A DNA stretch of 64,000 bases from Hyaloraphidium curvatum (Eukaryota; Monoblepharomycota; Hyaloraphidiomycetes; Hyaloraphidiales; Hyaloraphidiaceae). The first letter of the stretch is position 1, and every line of letters starts with the position of its first letter. Positions 21,613-31,200 of the stretch are shown one piece after another. The DNA lies in NCBI GenBank assembly GCA_025558095.1, contig JAIVFI010000009.1, positions 558,001-622,000 of the forward strand, given 5' to 3'. Below the pieces are notes generated by a model. That model saw only the letters and a program-made list of their open reading frames with translations, had not been told where the DNA came from and searched no databases. The translations under genes and the position numbers were made by a program.

Positions 21613-23501
21613 TCAGTCGACGGAGATCCTGGAGTCCAAGTCGGCAAAGCCCTCAAAGAACTCTGTGAACAGATCGACCGAGTACGGGACGTCTTCGGCT
21701 CCGGCTTGCTCGCGGATAGAGTGCATCGACAGCTGGGGCGCGCCGACGTCCACGGTCCGCAAGCCCAGCTTGGCGGAAAGCAGAGGTCTTCAATCGACCA
21801 GTCAATACGCAACTTCAAAGCTTCATGATCGCGACCTACCCGATCGTGGAGCCGCAGGGAGAGTCGTTCCTGACCACAAACTCCTGTATCGGGAGTTTGC
21901 GCTTCTTGGCAAGCTCTCTGATCACAGTGGACGTGACTGCGGTCGAAGCATAACGCTGGTTGGCGTTCGTCTTGATGACAAGGCCACCACCCATGACAGG
22001 ACGGTGGTTTTCCTCGTGCTTGTCTCTGCAGGTGAACGAGGGCATCAGACAATGATCTGCCAATCTCAAACCGATAGGAAGCGTACGCGTAGTTCGGGTG
22101 CACCGCATGCTGGCATGAGAACGAAGATTAGAGGTGTACCACGCTTAGGATGAGAGCAAACCTACCGCCATGTCCGCGGAAATCATGAACGATCGATGGA
22201 TCGACTCTTCGAACGCGGTCTAGAGCAAGACAGTGGGTTAGAACGTGACCCGTCGCGATCACGCGCTCTACCAACCGGGTGGACCAGACCGGATGCCGCA
22301 ACGATGCGCCGCAAGGTGGCCTCCATGTAATGTGAATCCGCGCCGTACGCGCTGGTCGACCCGACCTCCTCGTTGTCAAAGAGCGCGACCATCCGGCATT
22401 GCGTGTCGTTGGCCAAGCTCTGGGGATCGGAATTGGAAGCAAGAAGCGCCTGCATCGAGCACCAGCTCATCATCAGGTTGTCGAGCCTCGCGGAGAAGAT
22501 GAACTCGTTGCCGATTCCGCCTAGAGTCGGCGGCTGTGTGTCGTACAGGCAGAGCTCCAAGTCCCGGATCTGTGATACTGCAACCGGACGTCAGCCCCTT
22601 GCCGGCGACTGTTTGCACGGACAAGAACCTTCGCAGCCCATTTCCTTTGCCAGTGCCTGTAGCAGGACCTAAGGCGCGGCAAATGAGCCTCGCTGAAACC
22701 AGGGCCACGGTGGGGACCAACCAGGTGATGGTGGTCGGCAAAGCTCTTCCCCGTGTCGTCCGATTCCTTCACACCGTTGGTCGCCGGCTCCTTTCTCGCG
22801 AGTCCCAACACGGGTGTCAGCTGCAGCTCCGCGTTGAACTTGAACGCCTCGCTGACGGTACGATCCAGGTGGATGGCAAGGTTCGGGATCCGCAGAATGG
22901 GGCCGGAGATGCGCACGAGCCGGTTCTCGAGCTTGTCGTTGGCCTCCACAACCGCACGACCCGCAACAGAGAGATCCCGATCGAACCAAGTGTGGAAAAG
23001 ACCCCCTCCGTACGTCTGAACCCCGAGCTGGAGCCATCCCAGCTTCTCCTTCTTCGAGACGGGCTTCAGCTTGAGGCACGGACTGTCCGTGTGTGCCCCG
23101 ACGATGGAGAAGCCAGCTCTATCCGCGGACCATTTGCCCCCAACGGCAAATGCCACGATGCTGGACTTATTCCTGCGGAAGGCTCTCGCTTAGCAGGCTC
23201 CGGGGACCGAGCATTGTTGACCCACCTCGTGAAGAAGTACTTTCCGGCCGGGCTGATCTGCCACTTTTCCTTCTCCTTCAGTTCCGCGTAACCATGCGCG
23301 AGAAGCTGGAGCCGAAGTTCCTCAACCGCATGGAAGGGAGACGGCGCCTGGAAACGCGGCGGTCAGCAGCATTCTCGAGCACCGCCAGACGCGCATCGCG
23401 TCCCGACGGCCAAAGCAATGCCGCATCGAGATACATGCTTTCTCGAGGAACGTGAGGAGATCCGCCGCTCGGCGGGACGCGGTGGCTTTGGACATGGACA
23501 T
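21613..23501 (-). CDS. DNPEP: Aspartyl aminopeptidase, M18 family
   Basis: A dizinc aminopeptidase removing N-terminal Asp/Glu, cytosolic or vacuolar (yeast Ape4/Lap4). Nine exons reading leftwards, 23501-23439 to 21787-21613, total 471 residues (human 475). Introns: 23348-23438, 23173-23225, 22669-22721, 22578-22628, 22220-22275, 22110-22165, 22026-22086 and 21788-21839. Visible M18 landmarks are [45 protein letters not shown] (zinc His), [42 protein letters not shown] and [11 protein letters not shown]. Junctions rebuild each motif exactly. The first intron has a GC donor (GCATGT) because no GT donor keeps the frame; exon 7 is only 23 nt. The start at 23501 (MSMSK) lies 70 bases from the divergent TRAPPC2L start. 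Confidence 0.94.
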
Positions 23502-23571
23502 TGGAGTCCGCGCGCCGATCGCGTCGGCGTCTCCAAGTCGTCTCAGAGCCGGTTCATCAGACGCCGCCAAA

Positions 23572-24233
23572 ATGGCGGCGATGCAGTCGGCGAAGCTTGC
23601 CGTGAACTGCATAGGCATCATTGGCAAGCAGGTCAAGATTGCCTCCGGACCGCCTTTCCTCGGGAACAGCGCGCCTGACGCGCGATCGGCCGAACAGAAT
23701 GAACCCATCTTCATCAAGAACTTCACGTCCCAGCCGGAGCTCAAGTACCACTATCTCTGCCACATTTCGTTGGACGTCGTCGAGGAACGGAGTCTGTGGC
23801 TGCGGTGGCCGTGGACGTGACTTCTGAGCTCACACGGCGTGTCCGTTAGTCGCTGCCTTGGGAGGCAGGTTCAACGATCTGTACCTCGGTCTCCTGACTT
23901 CTATCGAGGACCTCGCAATGTTGGTTTGTGTTAGACGCTTCTCGGCACCGGATTCTGAGCGCATTGGGACAGCTACGGTTACATGACAAACACGAAGATC
24001 AAGTTCATCGTGATTGTCCAGCTCACGGACGCCCTCATCAAGGATGCGGACGTCAAGAGCGTGAGTTTTGCTCTCCTCAGGGCCCCTGTGCTTTGCTGAC
24101 GGGATCTATTTAGCTTTTCCGCCGCATCCACGCCGCGTACGTGAACTTGGTCTCGAATCCTTTCTTCGATCTGGACACGAATCGTCCCATCTCTCCCAAA
24201 TGGACTACCGTCATCGAAGCCGTCGGGCGATAG
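23572..24233 (+). CDS. TRAPPC2L: TRAPP complex subunit 2-like (TRAPPC2L/Tca17)
   Basis: A longin-fold protein of the TRAPP tethering complexes in ER-Golgi and Golgi traffic. It is rebuilt from five exons of about 144 residues (human 140): introns 23632-23697 (in frame, GTCAAG donor), 23792-23849, about 23923-23972 and 24061-24113. Homology is clear across joins: AVNCIGIIGKQNEPIFIKNF, ELKYHYLCHISLDVVEERIA, FNDLYLGLLTSIEDL, YGYMTNTKIKFIVIVQ and LFRRIHAAYVNLVSNPF. Between ...IEDLAM and YGYMT no GT-AG pair restores the frame: the GTTTGT donor at 23924 leaves phase 0, while the CAG acceptor needs phase 2. The options are a non-canonical boundary, a one-base error or a real frameshift. The start may be 23572 or 23581. 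Confidence 0.85.
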
Positions 24234-24410
24234 CTCACAACTGGCCTGGAAAGGACGTGCCGTTTTGCGATACCCGCTATGAGGATTCCACGCCAGAACG
24301 TGATGCGGTCCCGGAAGGCGCCTTCGTTGATGGATGGACAAGGAAGAGCACCGAGAAGTGCCCGATACCCAGGAGATCTATGTCATCACAATTTCGTCAA
24401 TATGGACATC

Positions 24411-26672
24411 TCACGCCTTCCGTGGTTCCAGCTGGTCAAGCTGCTTCATCAGGTCCCAGTCGATCTCTTCATGTTCGACAACCTCCTCTTCCGACTCATG
24501 CAGTACTTTGTTCGCGGCTGCCTTGCGAGCACGGGCAAGAGGATCCGCTTCTTCAATGAGCTTCCTGGCGTCTGCTCCTTCCAGAGCCCAGATCTCAATG
24601 TCCAGGATCTCAAAGGCAACAGAAAAGTCCTTAAGCCTATTCCCCGTGCGCGTCCGCGAGTACGCATACGTGGAGAGATTGTGGCGGATCGGCCTCTGCT
24701 GGTACGTGCCGAACCGGAAGTCACGATCGAGCCTGATCCTCGCGGTTTCTTCGTTGTGCCCGCCGAAGGAAACGCCGGTCTGCGGTGAATACCGCGCAAA
24801 GTCCAGGAGCTGCATGGTAGAGTTGAAGACCTCGAAGAACGGTTCGAGCTCGAAGACCTTGCTCTCCTCGGACCCGAAGGTGTTTCCGAACGCATTCCAC
24901 GGTCTGGGAATGTAAGCCCCGAGCGTGATCTGCTCGACAAAGGGAGTGCCGAGAGTCTGATCCTTGATCGCCTTCCCTGAAACGAGGAGCATTGTGGAGC
25001 CCAAATAGCCGCACACCGCCTTTTCGAACATCTGCGTGCTGAATCCAATCTCGCTGGCCGAGTACAGGAGCGACCACAGAGCCTGGACGGGCTTGCCCTG
25101 CGCCTTGGCGACCGATCTTGCTACTCTAGGGGGAATCACGTTGTTGAGCAGCCACGCATGATGCGGGCGCAGGAGCTTCCCGCGGATATCGCAGATGGTC
25201 GCGGGGATGGTGAGCTCCGGCATCAAGTCGATCACGGGTGACACGAGGTCGCTCGGATCCATTTGCCCATCGGTCTGCGCCTTGTTCATCCTCTCTTCGA
25301 GATCGCGGACCAGTTCGAATGGCAGGAACTGCAGGCTCAAGAAGCGGTCCCTCATGAACGAGACAACTGGGACAAAGAGGTTCTGACCCTGGCTGGAGAG
25401 CCAGATCTTGAGCTCCGTGACTGTGATCTGCTCGTGCGCTTGGAAATCCCCGGACTCGTTGATTACCAAGCCCGCCTTGCCCGCGTACCGGAAAATCTGG
25501 TCAGCGGTTCTCACCGCGGTTTTGCGGCGTACATGTTCGGCGGCATCGGGCACCGCCAGCTTCGACCACGTCGTTGCTGTCGAGTCGCGCCCTCCGTAAC
25601 CCCTGCTGGCCTTCCACGAAGAGTAGGACATGCGACGATCTTCAGCTCGCCCCCTTTCGGGGACTTTCTTTCCGAAGAGGGACTCTAGGAGCAGGTACTT
25701 TGACGTTGCGAACCATGCAAAGAACTCCAGCAGTTTGACGACGTCTCCGTGCGTCAGGAAGAGCTTCTCGTCCTCTGGTTTCTCCGTGATTGTCTTGTCT
25801 GCCGCAACGACGAAGGACATGCTAGCCTTGCGGCGGGAGTAAGGCTTCCCCTGTTTCGTGCGTTCCCGCACGACCTTGTACACGTGTTCGTTGTTCGCTT
25901 GAAGCTGCGCAAGGGACATGGTCGTGGCGAGGAACGCTGCGTCGGTGCCTTTGGAGGCTTCCTCGGGCCGATCCTTGTCAGCCTCCCAAGCTGTTTCCGC
26001 AGTGTCTGGCCGCTCATCTTCCTCGTCGGCCGCGGAGCCCTCCCCTCCTTCTGCCACGCATTTTGAGTGGCAGAACAAGTCCAAGACAGGAAGCAGAGCT
26101 TTCGAATCGGTGGGATCCAGGAGTGCCAAGGGCACGACTGTGTGCAGGAACGCATGATACGAGACGGTGTTTGGATCCAGCTCCTTTGGCACTTGCCCAG
26201 GATGGAAGTGGTTGGAATGGTCTCTGAAACAGGACAGGAAATGCCTCGAGAGACTTTCGGGAACCTGCAGATATCGCTGGAGGAACCGGCATCAGGAACG
26301 GCAGCGTGGCTTGGGGAAGGGTTCCCGGCTTGCCTCGAGGGAGTCCGTCGAGATGCCGATGCCTTCCCTGGCCATCTCCTCCATGTTCCAATCATCGTGG
26401 ATCCCCGGCACTGGAACGCTGTTTGAGGCTTCGTTCCCTTCCAGCTTTGTGAGGTAGCCGAACACGGCCCGGGCCGTCTTGCGTTCGCTCGCGGAAAGCA
26501 GGGACTCGAGCTCCGCGACGCATGCGACGGGAGTAAAAGCTGAACTTGCAGTGTTTAAACTAGGCGAGAACGGCAGCGTGGATTGCTTTCGTAGTGCCCC
26601 GGGTGTGGGCAAGTACCGGCGACCGAGGCACGCGCAGCATCCTGAGCCTTCGGTCTCGACGGCAGCGCCCAT
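24411..26672 (-). CDS. RTC5: TLDc-domain protein, Rtc5-like
   Basis: Two exons, 26672-26334 and 26276-24411, give 734 residues. The intron 26277-26333 starts GCAAGC after GAG, a GC-AG intron with a TCCTGATGC branch. The C-terminal half is a TLDc domain: LGSTMLLVSGKAIKDQ, GAYIPRPWNAFGNTFGSEES, VFELEPFFEVF, and GVSFGGHNEETARIRLD with FRFGTYQQRP. Fungal Rtc5 carries this domain after a long helical N-terminal region, and the yeast protein is a TLDc partner of the V-ATPase at the vacuole. The proposed start gives MG with a cysteine pair at residues 12-13 (GSGCCACLG), which suggests lipidation, but the sixth residue is not ideal for N-myristoylation, so the true start could differ. It ends 177 bases from the TRAPPC2L stop. 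Confidence 0.85.
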
Positions 26673-26874
26673 GTATCGACCCAGGAATTGGGCTTTGAAT
26701 CTCCCGCCCCACCGATTCCCCGCTCAAGTCTTCTTTTCGGATTCGGTCGAGCGAGAATTGCAGGGGGTTCAGCTCGGTTGCCAAAACTGTTTGCATCGGC
26801 CACCAGAACGCGTCCCCTCACATCCTGACGCGTCGCCGGCCCGATCTTGAGGGAACGACGGCGAATTCATTGCC

Positions 26875-28185
26875 ATGGACGATTACGAGACTCGATTCGC
26901 CGATATCAGGGCCAAGCTGTCCCATTTGAAGGCTTCCCTGGAGCCCTCCTCATTCCAGAGCTTCGAAGTCCCCTTCGGAGAATGGGTGACTGCATCGTGC
27001 CCGGCGCGCTTGGATTTCAGCGGCGGTTGGTCGGACACTCCTCCAATCTGCTACGAACATGGCGGAGCAGTTGTTACGTGCGCCGTGACGGTGGACGGCG
27101 AAAGGCCGATCCAAGCGGCGTGTCGAAGGATCGCCGATTCCGTGATCCGGCTTGAATCGACGTCAAACTCCAGCACGGGAACGCAGTCGCAAACATTAGA
27201 ACTTTCCGATTTGGACGGATTCCGGAGCTACTCCGATCCCGCGGCGTCCTGTTCTCTCCTTTGTGCAGTTATCGTAGGGCTCGGCGTGGTCGATCCCGAG
27301 GCGAGGCTTCCTCTTCAGGACCAACTTGCCGGACTCTGGAAGTTGGGACCGCGCCGCGGTGGCCTCGAAATGCGTACCAGTGTGGCGCTTCCGATCGGGT
27401 CGGGACTGGGCACCTCCTCGATCCTAATATCGGCAGCGTTGGCGGCGCTGGGAGGTCTTGTCGGGCGGCCGTTTCACCTGGATAAGCCGGGACTGGAGCG
27501 CCTTGTGCACGGCACTCTCTACATTGAGCAGCTTCTGTCGACGGGAGGAGGTTGGCAGGACCAAATCGGCGGGGTGTATCCGGGTGTAAAGCTCTCGACA
27601 TGCTCTCCCGCCCTGCCTCTTCGCGTGGACACTCAAGTTATGGACCTTCCGAAATCGGTTCTCGACGAGCTGTCGTCGCGCCTGTGCCTTGTTTACACCG
27701 GGAGCCAAAGACTTGCCAAGAATCTGCTGCGAGACGTCGTCACCGGCTGGTGGTACGGCCGCGGCCCCGATGGCAAGACCGAGGGTCACGACGGTGACCT
27801 CGGCTCCGTGAAGGCAGCTCTAGACGACCTGGTGGCCGGAGCCGTGCGCTGCGGAAGCGCTCTCAAGGAAGCCGACTGGACACGTTTCTCGACAGAAATT
27901 GGACGCTATTGGGAGCTGAAGCGGTACTTGGCCAACCCTGACGTTGCTGAGCCGCCCGCAGTCCGTCGCTTTATCGAGCGAATGAGGAACGAGCTCGGCT
28001 TTACTGCAGCAAGCTTCGCCGGCGCTGGTGGGGGCGGGTTTCTTTACGCATTTTGTCCAAAGGCATGGTCAAAGGACGCTGTCGCAGCGCTTGCATCGGA
28101 GCTCTTGCCGGACGCCAAGGTTTTTTCGGCCAAGGTGGACGATCTGGGGCTGCAGGTGGAAATCAGCAAGCAACAGCTATTCTGA
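26875..28185 (+). CDS. GHMP kinase, L-fucokinase type
   Basis: An intronless gene of 436 residues. Motif 1 is ASCPARLDFSGGWSDTPPI with CYEHGG, diagnostic of the fucokinase/heptokinase branch of GHMP kinases, which phosphorylate L-fucose or heptoses at the anomeric position. Motif 2 (ATP loop) is LPIGSGLGTSSILIS near residue 175, followed by the HGTLYIEQLLSTGGGWQDQIGG segment shared with FKGP C-terminal halves. Motif 3 is SFAGAGGGGFLYAF near residue 385. Animal and plant L-fucose salvage enzymes carry an additional GDP-fucose pyrophosphorylase or other N-terminal domain, which is missing here: the ATG at 26875 is preceded by non-coding sequence, and the divergent RTC5 start is only about 200 bases away. 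The salvage partner would have to be encoded elsewhere. Confidence 0.82.
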   Translation: MDDYETRFADIRAKLSHLKASLEPSSFQSFEVPFGEWVTASCPARLDFSGGWSDTPPICYEHGGAVVTCAVTVDGERPIQAACRRIADSVIRLESTSNSSTGTQSQTLELSDLDGFRSYSDPAASCSLLCAVIVGLGVVDPEARLPLQDQLAGLWKLGPRRGGLEMRTSVALPIGSGLGTSSILISAALAALGGLVGRPFHLDKPGLERLVHGTLYIEQLLSTGGGWQDQIGGVYPGVKLSTCSPALPLRVDTQVMDLPKSVLDELSSRLCLVYTGSQRLAKNLLRDVVTGWWYGRGPDGKTEGHDGDLGSVKAALDDLVAGAVRCGSALKEADWTRFSTEIGRYWELKRYLANPDVAEPPAVRRFIERMRNELGFTAASFAGAGGGGFLYAFCPKAWSKDAVAALASELLPDAKVFSAKVDDLGLQVEISKQQLF

Positions 28186-28218
28186 GTTGTATCATTCCGT
28201 GCATTCCATGCGTACAAA

Positions 28219-31200
28219 CTACGCTAGATTATTGACCGGCGTCATGCTTAACGATCGGGTATCACGCGACAGCACATCGTGCGCCTCGGTAAAGCGCTTT
28301 CGAAGCTCAACAAACGTCCGGATGGTATCTTCCCGCTTCCGCAGCACGCCGTCAATCTCGTTCATCTCCCGCTTCAACCGTGACAAGACCGAGTCCCTGT
28401 CGCGACGGACGGATTCCCTGTCGTGCACCGCCCTGTCCAGCTCTTCCTGCAAGTGTTGCACCGTGGCACGTAGTCTGGCGCATTCATCCTCCATCGCGAG
28501 CGAGGACTGAGTTGGTGCCGAACCCTGCGACCTCGTCACAGCCCGGCGAAGCTCCTGCTCTTCCTCCATGCTCCGCTCCAGCGCGACCTTGAGCGACGCC
28601 AAGTCCTCCTTGAGCTGCGAATTCATGGCGGTGATCTGCTCGTTGTAGAGCCTGGTCTGCTCTGACTCGGACACGAGCTCTTTGAAACGCCGGTTCAGCT
28701 CGACGAGCTCCTCGACAAGACCGGCCTTGTCCTGCTCGAGTGCGAGCTTGTCCGTCTTTAGCTGCAGGTTCTCGGTCGACGCTGCAGCGGCCGCATCCTC
28801 AAGGGCCATGGCGTCCTGGCGCTCTGCTTCCAGCTGGGACCGGATGCTGGCGTTTTCTTCGCGCAGCACTGCCACCTCGGTGTGGACCTGCAGGAGAGCG
28901 CGGTACTTGTCCTCCAAAGCACGTGCCTCGCCAGCCAATCGGGCAAGCTCGCGGTCGTGGTCCTCCGCCTGCTGAATCAGACGCTTGCGCGAGTCCTCCG
29001 CTTGCTGCTCGAAGCGGTCCCGCTCCAGGGTGCGCTCCCTAAGCCGCCGCTCGAAATCGGTCCTCATGAGCTCCCACTTTTGCCGATCGGCTTGCCGCTC
29101 GCCCTTGGCATCGGCAAGGCGCTCCGTAAGGTCCCGGAGGTCCTCCAATAAGGTCGTGATCTGGTCCGAGTCGGCCTTGTGGCCCTGTTCCGAATCATGG
29201 AGCCGCCGCTTGATTTCATTGCGCTCCTCGCGGAGCTCGGCGATGCGCCGGTTTGCCTCCTCGAGGTTCTGCCGGAAAAAGGCAACCTCCTGTCGCAGCT
29301 TCTCCGTCTCGGACGACGTCTGGCCGAGCAACCGGATCTGCTGCTGCAGCTGCATGACTTCCTCGTGCAGGGTCCGGTTCTGCGTCCTCATGGTCGCGAC
29401 TTGGTTGTCCATCGCCTCCTTTTCGAAGCGGAGATCGGCGACCACGCCCTCCAGCGCGGAAGCCTGACGGGATTCGGCGAGCTCCCGCTCCAGGTCGTTG
29501 ACGCGATGGGTGACCGTGTCGGCAATGTAGGTGGCCCGCACGAGCTGCTCGCGGAGGTGATGGATTTCGGCAGAAGCATTCTCCAGCGACTTGCGGAGCG
29601 CCGAGTCCAAGGCTTCGCCCGCGGCTGCGACGTCCTTGGAGAACTGAGACCTGTCAATGCCAAAAGTGCCGAAAACGTTCTGCAGTTCGTCCAGAACCTT
29701 CCAGCTGCGCGAGACGTTCTCTCTGACGAGACCGCCGAGCTCCTCCCATGCCGACTCGTTCAGCGTTGCAGCGCTCGACGCCGGGCTTCGTGCTTCCGCG
29801 AGGTGCAGGTGGTGCTCCATGTCCTTGAGAGACGCCACAAGCCTTTCGCGATCCTGCTCCAGTTCGCGCCGCTCCAGATCCAATACTGCCAGCCTCTGCG
29901 ACACCTGATCGAAGTCGTCCTTGGCAATCCTCGCCTCCTCCTTCGCACTGTCCAGAGACTGCTGCAGATCCGAGCTCTTGGCCCGCTCGGATGCGAGCAG
30001 GCCGCCGAGGCTGTCGCGCTCCAGGTTCAGCTCGACGAACGCGGCTTCTCGGTCGTCGAGCCTGTCCATGAGTTTCTTGCGCTCCGCCTCGAACTCGGAG
30101 GTCCGTTGCAGTAGCGCGGTCTCGGTGCGCCGCAGCTCCGCGTCCAGTTCGCCGAGTCGAGTGGCGAGTTCCGCCTCGCGTCGCTCTGCTGCAAGCTTGG
30201 CAGTGCGCAGCTCCTCTTCGCCGACCGCCACGGCACGTGCCCTCGCATCGGCATCCTCGACGGCGCGCTCCATGTCCTGTGCCCTCTGTGCCCTCTGCTC
30301 CACAACCTCCAGCGCCCGTCTCGATTCCTCGAGCTCGCTCGCCAGCACCGTGCGCGCCGACGCCGCCTCCTCGGCCGCACGCTCCGCGGCCTTGAGCTGC
30401 TCACGGAGCGATGCCAACTCCGCCCCGGCGTCGCCTTCAACCAATTCAAGGCGACCCTTGAGCTCCTCGACGGAACGCAGCAGGTCCGTGCGGATGCCCT
30501 CGGCATCCGCGAGCCGCATCTCGAGGTCTTCGCGCATTGAGTCCAGGTCTGAAGCTGAAGCCCTCGCCGCTTCCAGCTCCGCCTCTAACGCGGCCCTCTG
30601 CTCTAAGAGCCGCGCAATCTCGTCGTGCATGGCCTGCACGTCAGCCTCCGCGAGGCCGGAAGGCTCGGCCGCGTCGGCGCCCTGGGCGCGCAGGGACGCA
30701 ATCTCCAGCTGCAGACCCTCGCGCGCCTCCTCCGATTCCCGAAGCCGACGCAGGAGGTCCTCGCCCGCCGCCAATGCGTCGTCCCGCGCCTCCGAGACGA
30801 CCCTTAGCTCCTCTTCCAGTCCCGCCTTTTCCTCACCCAGGCGTTCCACCTCGCGCTGGAGCGCCTCAGCCTCGGCGCTGCCGCCTTCCCGCGCGGCAGC
30901 GAGCTCCGCGTCCCTCTCGGAGAGCTGCGCCGCCACGTCGTTCACGCGCTCCGAGAGCTCCGTGACCCTGCGCTCGGAGTCGTCGGCCATGCTCCGCGCG
31001 AGGCCCTCGGCGCGCTCGAGATCCGAGCGCAGCTGCTCCAGCAGCCGGTCCTTTTCCGCGAGCTGCTCCAGCAAGGCCGGGTCGGGCGAAGTCCGTGAGG
31101 GGCTGGGAAGGCCGTCGTCTCTCGCCGCCGAAACGTCCGCTGCCGGCGCCGAGGTTCCCTGCTCCGGCGCTGAAGAAGCCTGCGCCACAAGCTGCTCCCG

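Noticed and set aside
23452-23571. Longer N-terminus for TRAPPC2L
   Set aside because: The extra segment overlaps the divergent DNPEP first exon and does not resemble the short TRAPPC2L start.
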